Shown here one piece after another: positions 7,174 to 13,259 of a DNA stretch of 14,413 bases. Location: positions 1 through 14,413 of the forward strand of contig CAJWOD010000018.1 in the NCBI GenBank assembly GCA_913044145.1. Reading direction: 5' to 3'. The notes beneath the pieces were generated by a model. That model saw nothing but the letters and a program-made list of their open reading frames with translations, was not told where the DNA came from and ran no database searches. Position 1 is the stretch's first letter. Each line of letters starts with the position of its first letter. The position numbers and the translations under genes are program-made. The stretch comes from an uncultured Nitrospina sp. GTDB taxonomy: Bacteria > Nitrospinota > Nitrospinia > Nitrospinales > VA-1.

Positions 7174-8538
7174 CTACTTGGGATATTCAAAAACCCAATC
7201 ACTAGCCCAGGTTTTCTTTTCTTTCTTGTGTGCAATTACCTGCTTTTCAGGATTCGAAGACGGACTTAAAGTAACATCGGTTTTCTCCTCTGATTTTGAA
7301 GACAGCTCGGTTTGGATTAAATTATCCTTGGGATCAGTAAAAGTGTCTTCTTCTATAACAGCATCCGTTATTAATTCATTTTGAATATTGGTGATTGCAT
7401 TTGGATCGGTTTGTTCTTGGTTATGGTGAATTCCAATTGTGTTTTCTGTAGTTGATTCTTTTTGATCTATTTGTTTTTCTATCGCAGGAGCAACAGATCC
7501 GTTGGATAACTCAAGTTGTGGTTTAAGATTCACCGTAAGGATACTTGAGGCTTGGTCAGTGGTGCCGAGACTTTTTCCGGTGGGTGTTTTTGAGGGATTT
7601 AATGAAGGTCTTTGGTTCGCTTGTTCCCGTGCACTTACATGAGCGTCATACACTTTTTCCTTGTCTGTTTCCCTAACTAACTCTTCTTTTGTAGGAGGAA
7701 TAGCTGAAGAAGCAATTGAAGCTTGGTTTGTATTGGTTTTGGCAGAACTTTCAGCCTCATCATTTGAGCTTAATTGCAGAGAAGCTACCGATTCAACTTC
7801 GTTATTATCAGTATACTTTTTCTCTAATTGATCAAGTTTTTCACTAATCCAATCAATGCCCTCCTGGCCAAATTTTTTTTCATGAGCTTTTTTTGCTAGA
7901 ACCATATACCGAACAGAATTATCTCCGTCTTTCAAACTATCATAGGCAAGACCAAGATTATAAAAACTATCCGGGTTCTTTGGATCAATTTTCTGTGCCA
8001 TTTGATAACTCTCAATAGCCTTAGCAGTATCACCCATTTCTTCATATAGAACACCGAGATTATTATTTGCCTTGGCATACTTGGGGTTAACTTTGATGGA
8101 CTCTAATAAAGAATTTTTAGCTGCCGAGTAGTTCTTCTTTTTTAGGTAGGTCAGACCCAAGTAGTTATGAGCTCGTGCATATTCCCGGTTTGTTTTAATA
8201 ACAGCTTTAAAGTCATTAATTTTTTTTTGGTAATTTTTTGCGTCGGTATAAATATCGCCAAACAGGAAAGGGCCAATGGTATAGTTTGGATCAACTTCCA
8301 GTGCTTTTTTAAACTGTTCAATCGCCTGATCATACTTTCCTAGTTTTAAGTAAATAGCACCAAGATCATTAAGAGATTCAATATTTCTGTAATCCTTTCC
8401 AATGTTTTCTTTCAGTTTAATGATTTCATTTTGGGTTTCCTGTTGTGTCAACTTAAAATCAGTCTCAGACCAACCTGGGGCCGAGTGAAAAATTATTAAT
8501 ATTGCGGCGGCTAGTAATACTTTTCTTGGGTTTTGCAT
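7174..8538 (-). CDS. Exported TPR protein with long low-complexity C-terminal tail
   Basis: The 454-residue product has a Sec signal peptide (hydrophobic core 7-17, likely cleavage after the Ser of APGWS, about residue 24), so it should be periplasmic. Residues about 50-220 are five TPR units (for example SLNDLGAIYLKLGKYDQAIE), a protein-docking superhelix. Residues about 240-435 are rich in Ser, Thr, Gln, Glu, Asn and Pro and look disordered. The last 17 residues turn basic and aromatic (KKEKKTWASDWVFEYPK), which could be a short binding or anchoring motif. The start ATG at 8538 has GGGGA about 6 nt upstream. It sits between a 71-aa protein gene (43 nt upstream) and a membrane-anchored protein gene (14 nt downstream) in one same-strand run. 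Role: probably a scaffold for an envelope complex (inferred). Confidence 0.85.
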   Translation of the reverse strand: MQNPRKVLLAAAILIIFHSAPGWSETDFKLTQQETQNEIIKLKENIGKDYRNIESLNDLGAIYLKLGKYDQAIEQFKKALEVDPNYTIGPFLFGDIYTDAKNYQKKINDFKAVIKTNREYARAHNYLGLTYLKKKNYSAAKNSLLESIKVNPKYAKANNNLGVLYEEMGDTAKAIESYQMAQKIDPKNPDSFYNLGLAYDSLKDGDNSVRYMVLAKKAHEKKFGQEGIDWISEKLDQLEKKYTDNNEVESVASLQLSSNDEAESSAKTNTNQASIASSAIPPTKEELVRETDKEKVYDAHVSAREQANQRPSLNPSKTPTGKSLGTTDQASSILTVNLKPQLELSNGSVAPAIEKQIDQKESTTENTIGIHHNQEQTDPNAITNIQNELITDAVIEEDTFTDPKDNLIQTELSSKSEEKTDVTLSPSSNPEKQVIAHKKEKKTWASDWVFEYPK

Positions 8539-8581
8539 GATGTCCCCTTTATTGATAAGTAGAGTTTGTACTTCCTTATAT

Positions 8582-8797
8582 TCATAATCTTATTAGAGTT
8601 CCTTTCGTTCTAATCGAATTATCTGAACGTTTATTTGGTTTGTTTTGACCTTCCATCATTCCGAGTAATGCATCAGCGTGTTCTAATGCAGACAGGGCAG
8701 CCTGTTCTGGAGATAGGCGTAAAACTTCCCGCTTAATAATGATTGCCTGCATTACCATGACTGCTATGGCGTCCCTTCTTGTTAAGTTGTCTTGCAT
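8582..8797 (-). CDS. 71-residue soluble protein of unknown function
   Basis: The predicted product begins MQDNLTRRDAIAVMVMQAI and is mainly helical and amphipathic, with a second helix SPEQAALSALEHADALLGMM and a basic tail. There is no signal peptide or membrane span. The pattern of an RRDA-type helix, a short spacer, and then an A-ADALL helix is reminiscent of small hypothetical proteins seen in phages and some genomes, but I cannot assign a family. I choose ATG 8797-8795 because AAAGGA lies about 7 nt upstream; a longer frame from TTG 8812 would place its start over that SD. It lies 43 nt after the STAS gene and 43 nt before the exported TPR gene, consistent with one operon. Confidence 0.68.
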   Translation of the reverse strand: MQDNLTRRDAIAVMVMQAIIIKREVLRLSPEQAALSALEHADALLGMMEGQNKPNKRSDNSIRTKGTLIRL

Positions 8798-8840
8798 CCA
8801 GTTTCCTTTCAACCTTGAGAATATTAAGCCGGTTTATTTA

Positions 8841-9221
8841 TTAGAAGATTTTGGGTCGATACAACAAATGGTTACTTGTCCTTGGAACTTTGATGAGTTC
8901 GATATCGTCGAAGAGGGTGGGTAGATCCATCATCTCTAGGGTCGATTTAATTTTGTTATTAATCCCAATTACCTTAAAGGATGTATTCATTTCCTCACTC
9001 ACCCTTATACTTTCAACAAGTAAAGCAATTGCGGTTGAGTCAATTTTTTCTACCCGGGTAAGATCAATAATTACATTCTTCTTTAATTCTTTTAATGCAG
9101 TCATAATCCTTTCCCTTAATTCTTGATTGCGGTAATTCCCGAACTCTCCCTCCATTCTAAAAACGATGGTATGTCCATTTAATGTTGTTTCCCTGTAAGA
9201 CATTTTTTCAAAATTAATCAT
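8841..9221 (-). CDS. STAS-domain protein (anti-sigma factor antagonist-like)
   Basis: The 126-residue product is a single STAS domain. These proteins bind switch kinases/anti-sigma factors or act in partner-switch modules, and are usually controlled by phosphorylation of one Ser/Thr. The central pattern is intact: beta strand NVIIDLTRVEKI, then Asp61-Ser62-Thr63-Ala, then the helix IALLVESIRVSEE. Ser62 occupies the position of the phosphorylated Ser in SpoIIAA-type proteins. The frame can be read back to a TTG at 9413, but ATG 9221-9219 has AAGGGG about 8 nt upstream and gives a normal family length, so I use it. No anti-sigma kinase or PP2C phosphatase gene is in the window. It heads the STAS/71-aa/TPR/membrane-protein run, downstream of a terminator, so it should have its own promoter. 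Confidence 0.85.
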   Translation of the reverse strand: MINFEKMSYRETTLNGHTIVFRMEGEFGNYRNQELRERIMTALKELKKNVIIDLTRVEKIDSTAIALLVESIRVSEEMNTSFKVIGINNKIKSTLEMMDLPTLFDDIELIKVPRTSNHLLYRPKIF

Positions 9222-9279
9222 GGATAATCCCCTTTTTTTAAGAGTAGAAAGTTCAGTTTTCTTTTCTATACCCTTACAG

Positions 9280-9293
9280 TTCGAGATCTCGAA
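9280..9293. repeat. Perfect 14-bp palindrome TTCGAGATCTCGAA
   Basis: The 14 bases read identically on both strands. It lies 58 bp upstream of the STAS start and shares the TTCGAGA half with the inverted repeat at 9386-9410, as expected for repeated binding sites of one dimeric regulator. The half-site also occurs by chance inside some coding regions, so significance is moderate. Confidence 0.55.
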
Positions 9294-9385
9294 GAACCTG
9301 ACGTTGTTACTTCTGAAAGAGACAGAATTAAAGGATTTTAAATCTAAATGCGGGAATAAATTAAATAGATAAGGAGGTTGACCTT

Positions 9386-9410
9386 GTTCGAGAATATTGC
9401 TCTCTCGAAC
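9386..9410. repeat. GTTCGAGA-N9-TCTCGAAC inverted repeat
   Basis: Two perfect 8-bp arms (9386-9393 and 9403-9410) are separated by 9 bases. This is an operator-like geometry, and on RNA it is a stable hairpin extendable by CTTG/CAAG with one bulge. It lies immediately downstream of the preceding gene's terminator on the minus strand, where the STAS promoter would be expected. The 12-mer CTTGTTCGAGAA at its left arm (9383-9394) recurs at 11175-11186 upstream of the LysM gene. Confidence 0.55.
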
Positions 9411-9417
9411 CAAGATG

Positions 9418-9460
9418 CTATAAAAATAAAATAGCCCCCTGGCAGAGTTGCCTCGGGGGC
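9418..9460 (-). terminator. Intrinsic terminator after the 259-aa gene
   Basis: On the minus strand GCCCCC (9460-9455) pairs with GGGGGC (9439-9434), and GGCA/TGCC pairs inside. The stem is followed by TATTTTATTTTTA (9433 downwards), a classical T-rich tail. It lies about 28 bp after the stop of the unknown 259-aa gene and separates it from the STAS operon. Confidence 0.85.
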
Positions 9461-9488
9461 CGCATTATAATTTAGGAAAAAATAAGCT

Positions 9489-10268
9489 TTAGTGTTTGAT
9501 GATTTTTAGAACCTTTTTTTCATCCCATTCAAAACTTTCTACCCCAACATTTATGGCGGCAACAAGAACTTCGGGCAACTCATTTGAATCGTCAATATTG
9601 AGCTGCCTGATTTTTATAATCAGTTCATTTTCGTCAAGGGATAGAAAGGGTTTCTCAATCTCAGAGAAAGATACCTTATGATCCAGGGATGGTGAAGGTT
9701 GTACGATAAACTTGAACCGTCTTTCACCATTTTTTCCGAGAGTTGCATAATCATAAAGCTTATAACCATGCGGAAACTCCCAGGCGAACTCATTTCTGAA
9801 GAATGCCAGTAGTTTTTTGTTTAGTTCATCCAGTAGTTTCCATTTAGCGTCATATTCTCTGATTTTTTGCCTGTTGGTGGATTTATTTTTATCTGGATAG
9901 AAATATGCAGTCCCGAATTCGAATGTGTAGGGAGCAGACGATAAAATGTTAATGAACATTTTCCAGGTTTTTGTTTCATTACTTCTAAAACCCAGTTCGC
10001 TGTATTTGTATTCAACAGGTTTTCTTTTAGGAAGTTCGATAAGAATAGTCGAGTCATTTTCAAAACTTATTTTTAACCGGGAGACCTTGTCTTCCAGTAT
10101 TCGAATAGCTTCTGGTGAAAACTTTCTATCAGAACCTTGTTGCGAGTTAAAATATTTGGTGTCCTCTAAGTTTTCAATGGAAATAATATTCCTCAGTGCT
10201 TCTATATTTTTGGACAATAAATTGGCCAGATCATTGTGATCGAAATTTGGGTCAGAAAAAGCTTTCAT
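9489..10268 (-). CDS. Protein of unknown function, 259 residues
   Basis: I do not recognise this protein. It is soluble-looking: no signal peptide, no membrane span, and a balanced mix of Lys and Glu. Visible segments are an N-terminal helical part with DLANLLSKNIEALRNIISIENL, a middle beta-rich part around ILIELPKRKPVEYKYSELGF, a helical segment AKWKLLDELNKKLLAFFRNEF, and a C-terminal helix ending VLKIIKH. I prefer ATG 10268-10266 (MKAFSDPNF) with GGGA about 9 nt upstream; the frame can be extended five codons to TTG 10283. It lies 76 nt after the LysM gene on the same strand and ends at a strong terminator, so it is probably the last gene of that unit. Confidence 0.75.
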   Translation of the reverse strand: MKAFSDPNFDHNDLANLLSKNIEALRNIISIENLEDTKYFNSQQGSDRKFSPEAIRILEDKVSRLKISFENDSTILIELPKRKPVEYKYSELGFRSNETKTWKMFINILSSAPYTFEFGTAYFYPDKNKSTNRQKIREYDAKWKLLDELNKKLLAFFRNEFAWEFPHGYKLYDYATLGKNGERRFKFIVQPSPSLDHKVSFSEIEKPFLSLDENELIIKIRQLNIDDSNELPEVLVAAINVGVESFEWDEKKVLKIIKH

Positions 10269-10344
10269 TGTGTAATTTCCCAATAAAGGTTCAAATTTTT
10301 AGAACGGATCTATCCTGCTCTATTTTTTTGACTGCCTGGGTTAA

Positions 10345-11070
10345 TTACAGGGATTTAGGTGGGGGACTTGTCGCGCTTGTGATGTGGGAAGAATAATTAT
10401 CGAGAAAAGCTGCCAACTGAACTCCATTTCCGCCTGTAGCATCTACATTTAGATTGTTAGAGTGAAGATATGTTGGGCTTGTCGGGGGATCAAAGCTTGC
10501 CTGTCCATTGGTCTGAATGATATCACTGGAGTACCCGAGACTGGAGGAGAGCCACCGTACAAACTTCTCAAAAGTTTTAAAAACCAAGGGTTTTTTTAAA
10601 GTTTTCCGGACGGGTTCTAGTACTGCTTCCTTAACCTCATAGAAAACAGATGGGTTTTCCGGAGCGAATATATCTTCTTTATTTGGAAGAGTGACATGAG
10701 CGACGATATGTTTAGGGGTGTAATTGAAGGGCAATGTGCCCATCTTAGGTTTCTGGTTAGTCTTTTCTAAGAAGGAAGCAATTATGGAACCATCCTTCCG
10801 GCATTTAACTTTCAAGGTTTTTCCAGGATAAATTAGGTCCGGATTATCAAGGCCATTAATCAATGCCAACTTTTTAGGGTCCCAATTGCACTGTTTAGCA
10901 ATTTGCGTAACGTTATCATTCTTTCGAACAATATGATTGATATAATTGGATAGCTTATAAGCAACGCTGCCTTGAAAAACCTCCATTCTTGAATTGGCAA
11001 AAGAATACTCAGTGATGAACAGGGGCATCAGGAGGAAAATCAAAAATGTTTTGATTGAGGTTGATTTCAT
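10345..11070 (-). CDS. Secreted LysM-domain protein
   Basis: LysM domains bind N-acetylglucosamine-containing glycans, typically peptidoglycan. The 241-residue product has an N-terminal signal peptide (core about 8-20, likely cleavage after SFA, residue 25). The LysM domain spans about 45-89: HIVRKNDNVTQIAKQCNW, then PKKLALINGL, then LIYPGKTLKV. The following roughly 150 residues have no hydrolase motif that I can see and end in a Ser/Pro-rich tail, so this looks like a peptidoglycan-associated or surface protein rather than an enzyme. The ATG at 11070 has only AAGG about 10 nt upstream. It has a long upstream non-coding region and is followed by the unknown 259-aa gene. Confidence 0.85.
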   Translation of the reverse strand: MKSTSIKTFLIFLLMPLFITEYSFANSRMEVFQGSVAYKLSNYINHIVRKNDNVTQIAKQCNWDPKKLALINGLDNPDLIYPGKTLKVKCRKDGSIIASFLEKTNQKPKMGTLPFNYTPKHIVAHVTLPNKEDIFAPENPSVFYEVKEAVLEPVRKTLKKPLVFKTFEKFVRWLSSSLGYSSDIIQTNGQASFDPPTSPTYLHSNNLNVDATGGNGVQLAAFLDNYSSHITSATSPPPKSL

Positions 11071-11363
11071 TTAATCAAAACCTTATTTAATAAATAAAAC
11101 TTCTAATTAAAATACATTTAATTTTTGAATTTTTCTACTGAAATAGGACTTAAATAAAATTAAATTTAATTAATCTTGTTCGAGAAGTACTTTGGGATTT
11201 ATTTAAGTGCTTAGGAAAGAAATGCTTTTAGTTTCTACACTAACCAGTCACATCCATAACTGTAGTAAAAAATATGCGGTGGTTTTTGTTATGCATCTCC
11301 CGCCCCATCTTTTTTAAACTTGTGTTGAGTGCAATAATAAATTTAGATTGAAAATACGCTTCT

Positions 11364-11392
11364 AAAAAAAACCTATAAATAATCTTGAGGTT
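11364..11392 (-). terminator. Possible weak terminator, stem AACCT/AGGTT plus T-tract
   Basis: On the minus strand AACCT (11392-11388) can pair with AGGTT (11374-11370), followed by T residues at 11369-11364. The stem is only 5 bp with a 13-nt loop. Its first arm overlaps the distal arm of the larger inverted repeat (11387-11404), so the two structures are mutually exclusive. Low confidence as a terminator. Confidence 0.35.
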
Positions 11393-11466
11393 GTACAACC
11401 CCATGGTGAAAAAATACCTTACTTCATGGTATGTTAGGGGGAGGGTACTATGGGGTTGTACACCTC
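11387..11466. repeat. 80-bp element with 17/18-bp inverted repeats downstream of the 73-aa gene
   Basis: GAGGTTGTACAACCCCAT (11387-11404) is the reverse complement, with one extra base, of ATGGGGTTGTACACCTC (11450-11466). The left arm contains a perfect 12-bp palindrome, GGTTGTACAACC (11389-11400), and the right arm a near copy, so each arm could also bind a dimeric protein. The RNA hairpin begins 9 nt after the stop codon of the 73-aa gene and is too long and too far from a T-tract to be an ordinary terminator. Candidates are an mRNA-stabilising 3' structure, a mobile mini-element, or a pair of operators. Confidence 0.75.
11409..11432 (-). terminator. Nested short hairpin with T6 tract in the inverted-repeat loop
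   Basis: Within the loop of the larger element, on the minus strand, ATACC (11432-11428) pairs with GGTAT (11418-11414), followed directly by T residues to 11409. A 5-bp stem is weak, but stem plus T-run directly downstream of the 73-aa gene is the layout of an intrinsic terminator. Confidence 0.4.
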
Positions 11467-11474
11467 ATTTTTAT

Positions 11475-11696
11475 CTATGCTCTACTGAACACAGCATAAA
11501 TAACACCTACAGCGGCCAGACCAACTAACCCCTGGGCACCTAGGGTTGCCACAATGCCTGTTAGATTACCAACAATATCCCCGCCCACAAACGGCACAGC
11601 TTTCCCAAAAATAACTTGCAGAACTATTCCAAGTGCGAGTAAGGCTACACCTGCCTCGGTCAACTTTCTTACATAACCTATCATTTGGTCAAACAT
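11475..11696 (-). CDS. 73-residue double-span hydrophobic membrane protein, family not recognised
   Basis: The protein has a short N-terminal amphipathic segment (MFDQMIGYVRKL), a first hydrophobic helix at about 14-31, a Gly/Pro loop (FGKAVPFVGGD), and a second hydrophobic helix at about 47-70, ending FSRA. There are no acidic residues in the second helix, so it is not an ATP synthase c-subunit, and no cleavable signal peptide, so a VirB2-type pilin is unlikely. Size and hydrophobicity would also suit a holin-like or other pore-forming or membrane-organising peptide, but nothing proves this. AGGAG lies 8 nt before the ATG at 11696, a strong site, and the gene has a long leader and a structured 3' end, which suggests abundant, carefully regulated expression. 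Confidence 0.75.
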   Translation of the reverse strand: MFDQMIGYVRKLTEAGVALLALGIVLQVIFGKAVPFVGGDIVGNLTGIVATLGAQGLVGLAAVGVIYAVFSRA

Positions 11697-12008
11697 ATTT
11701 TATTCTCCTAAAAGAGATGTGTGAATAGGGAGCCAATTGAAGGGAGAGTTCTGTGGATAACATGATATAAAACGGGAAGCACCTTCAATAGACTTCCGCG
11801 AAGACAACCACGCAAATATGCTACCAAATAAAACTATATAAATCAATAGCTTATAATTAAAAATTTATGCATTTGACAATCGATGTATGTTGCACAAAAT
11901 TTGCCCTTATAGTCACTTTTTTTATGTTCACCGATGACATAGAAAATTTATACTATTAGGTTTTAATTTTCTTGTAGAAAAAATCTTGGGCATGATTCAG
12001 CCGTTAGA
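11697..12008 (-). promoter_or_regulatory. Upstream region and long leader of the 73-aa gene (312 bp)
   Basis: No gene is seen here. It contains the strong SD AGGAG at 11705-11709, a perfect DnaA-box match TTATCCACA on the minus strand (11760-11752), a run of short alternative stems (CTTC-GCG-GAAG versus GGAAG/CTTCC) at about 11779-11805, and the candidate promoter at 11850-11879. If that promoter is used, the leader is about 145 nt. The left part, 11880-12008, is AT-rich and shows nothing I can assign. Confidence 0.45.
11850..11879 (-). promoter_or_regulatory. Candidate sigma-70 promoter for the 73-aa gene
   Basis: On the minus strand TTGTCA (11879-11874, 5 of 6 to the -35 consensus) is followed after 18 bp by TATAAG (11855-11850, 5 of 6 to the -10). 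The surrounding sequence is AT-rich. It would start transcription near 11843, about 145 nt before the start codon. Confidence 0.42.
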
Positions 12009-12497
12009 TTAATGTGATCCTTCAATATTCATGGATAGAGGAATTTTCTTGTCGCAGGAAATGCTTGGGTTAAATCCGCATTCATGCATTTTTAATAGTT
12101 CAGACTCCAGAATCTTTGGGTTTCCCCTGGCAAATCGTTTTGCAGAGTAAAAATGTTTTGTGGCTTCTTCATGGTTTCCTTCTTTATGGAGACTTAAAGA
12201 AAGATTGAAATGTAGAATTCCTTGGCTAGGATCTCTTAGTTGTCGCGAAAGATTTACAGCCTTTTTAAATTGGTTTACTGCCTTGCTGAAAAGACCCATT
12301 TGATAACTTTTGATAGCCTCTCTATTAATTTGACTGATCTCTAAGTCAAAACTCTTCGATCCTTCCACCTTTGGCAGGCTCAGCGGGACTTCTGTTTTAC
12401 TCCAAACCGGAATGCATAAGACCATGAATAAGAAAACCATGCTGCAAAAAAACATTACTTTTTTATATTGAATTTTTACTCCGACCCATCTAGTCAT
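12009..12497 (-). CDS. Small exported TPR-like protein
   Basis: The 162-residue product has a basic N-terminus, a hydrophobic segment at about 15-30 and a possible signal peptidase site after PVWS (residue 33), so it is probably periplasmic; an uncleaved anchor is the alternative. Residues about 57-125 form two helix-turn-helix repeats of TPR type (AIKSYQMGLFSKAVNQFKKA and NLSLSLHKEGNHEEATKHF). The C-terminal end carries two cysteines (140 and 148) that could form a disulfide in the periplasm. No good SD precedes the ATG at 12497; it lies 28 nt after the lipocalin stop on the same strand, so translation may depend on the upstream gene. Too few repeats are present to name a family. Confidence 0.72.
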   Translation of the reverse strand: MTRWVGVKIQYKKVMFFCSMVFLFMVLCIPVWSKTEVPLSLPKVEGSKSFDLEISQINREAIKSYQMGLFSKAVNQFKKAVNLSRQLRDPSQGILHFNLSLSLHKEGNHEEATKHFYSAKRFARGNPKILESELLKMHECGFNPSISCDKKIPLSMNIEGSH

Positions 12498-12525
12498 TTT
12501 TTATTACTTAAGTTCGTTTTAAATT

Positions 12526-13080
12526 CTAATTTGGTGTGTTTATTAAATAGTTGAGGTCAAATCCTTTTTCACGGATCTTTGCCTTCAACGATTCAAGCGT
12601 TTGAGTATCCATGGTTGGAGATCGGCTCAATATCCACAAGTATTGTCGGTCAGGTTCACTGACGATTGCATATTGATAATCCTCGTCCAGACCAATAATC
12701 CAATAGTCTCCCTTAAAAGGCCAAAAAAACTGAACCTTTAATTTAGCATTGGTTTTATTGTCAGCAATACTTGCAATACCGATGGCTTTATTTATTTTGC
12801 CGTCCGGAGCATTCATATGACATTGATTGGTCACCTTAATTTGACCATTTTCCAACTTTTCATAAAATGCGGTTGAGCGAAAACACCCCTTTTCAAACCA
12901 ATTAGGATACAGGGCAATTTCGTACCATTTCCCTAGGTAGCGTTCAATATCCACGTAGGGAACTACTTTTAATTCTGGAAAGGATTTATTGGGAATACTT
13001 GAGCAACCGTTTGCCAAAAGAATCACAATGAGCACCCAGGATGTATGGTTTCCTAAAAAGTATTTATTGTAAGATTTCAT
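12526..13080 (-). CDS. blc: Bacterial lipocalin, outer membrane lipoprotein (Blc type)
   Basis: Blc lipocalins are lipoproteins that bind fatty acids or lysophospholipids and are linked to membrane stress. The 184-residue protein has a lipoprotein signal ending LLANGC (Cys26; Ala at -3 and Asn at -2 are slightly atypical), with Ser at +2 favouring outer membrane sorting. The lipocalin signature GxW is present as GKWYEI (50-55), followed by the conserved Tyr/Phe-rich strands, YWIIGLDEDYQYAIVSEP, and the RQYLWILSR motif that matches the third conserved region of the family. Length fits Blc. The start at 13080 has no strong SD. It is the first gene of a two-gene run and is divergent from a DUF523-DUF1722 gene, a pairing that recurs near photolyase genes in some bacteria. 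Confidence 0.93.
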   Translation of the reverse strand: MKSYNKYFLGNHTSWVLIVILLANGCSSIPNKSFPELKVVPYVDIERYLGKWYEIALYPNWFEKGCFRSTAFYEKLENGQIKVTNQCHMNAPDGKINKAIGIASIADNKTNAKLKVQFFWPFKGDYWIIGLDEDYQYAIVSEPDRQYLWILSRSPTMDTQTLESLKAKIREKGFDLNYLINTPN

Positions 13081-13104
13081 AAATTCAACTCAGGGGAAAA
13101 GTCA

Positions 13105-13134
13105 ATCATATCTATAAAAATTATATTTTATCAA
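13105..13134 (-). promoter_or_regulatory. Candidate sigma-70 promoter for blc
   Basis: On the minus strand TTGATA (13134-13129, 5 of 6) is followed after 18 bp by TATGAT (13110-13105, 5 of 6). It would start transcription about 17-20 nt before the lipocalin start codon. The 179-bp divergent gap (13081-13259) also holds a weaker plus-strand -35-like TTGTCA at 13200-13205. Confidence 0.42.
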
Positions 13135-13259
13135 GATTAAATTAATGTAGGATTTTCATTTGAGTCAGATTAATATTTAATTGGTTGGTAATTACAATTT
13201 TGTCAATGTGATTTTTTCAGGCACATTTTAAAAAATTATAAAACAAAAATCCCAAAAGT

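Larger units (their letters stand above)
9222..9433 (-). promoter_or_regulatory. Leader/promoter region of the STAS operon with TTCGAGA palindromes
   Basis: This 212-bp non-coding stretch lies between a terminator and the STAS start. It contains two inverted repeats built on the same core: TTCGAGATCTCGAA, a perfect 14-bp palindrome at 9280-9293, and GTTCGAGA (9386-9393) with TCTCGAAC (9403-9410) separated by 9 nt; the latter extends by CTTG/CAAG with one bulged base. They could be operators or RNA hairpins. On the transcribed strand the leader also carries ACCTCCTT (complement of 9371-9378), an anti-SD-like sequence. I could not pick a convincing -35/-10 pair. Confidence 0.5.
11071..11474. 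other. 404-bp gene-free region between the LysM gene and the 73-aa gene
   Basis: There is no credible reading frame on either strand. From 11071 to about 11175 it is very AT-rich and should hold the LysM promoter, though I cannot fix one; CTTGTTCGAGAA at 11175-11186 repeats a 12-mer from the STAS leader. The part from about 11364 to 11466 holds the 80-bp inverted-repeat element and two short hairpins with T-tracts on the minus strand, just after the stop of the 73-aa gene. I see nothing assignable between about 11190 and 11360. Confidence 0.6.

Noticed and set aside
9222..9413. 64-residue N-terminal extension of the STAS protein from a TTG codon
   Set aside because: The extension covers palindromes and a leader-like region, has no STAS homology, and a good SD precedes the internal ATG at 9221.
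9371..9434. 16-codon plus-strand frame after a perfect AAGGAGGT (TTG 9384 to TAG)
   Set aside because: It overlaps the inverted repeat and the opposite-strand terminator, uses a TTG start, and has no other support; probably chance.
11475..11696. VirB2/TrbC pilin, ATP synthase c-subunit or circular bacteriocin for the 73-aa protein
   Set aside because: No signal peptide or pilin partner genes, no acidic residue in helix 2, and no bacteriocin maturation or transport genes nearby.
11873..11900. Plus-strand consensus TTGACA as a promoter for an antisense RNA
   Set aside because: The -10 region at 17 bp is poor (AAAATT) and nothing on the plus strand follows; the minus-strand pair at the same place is better.
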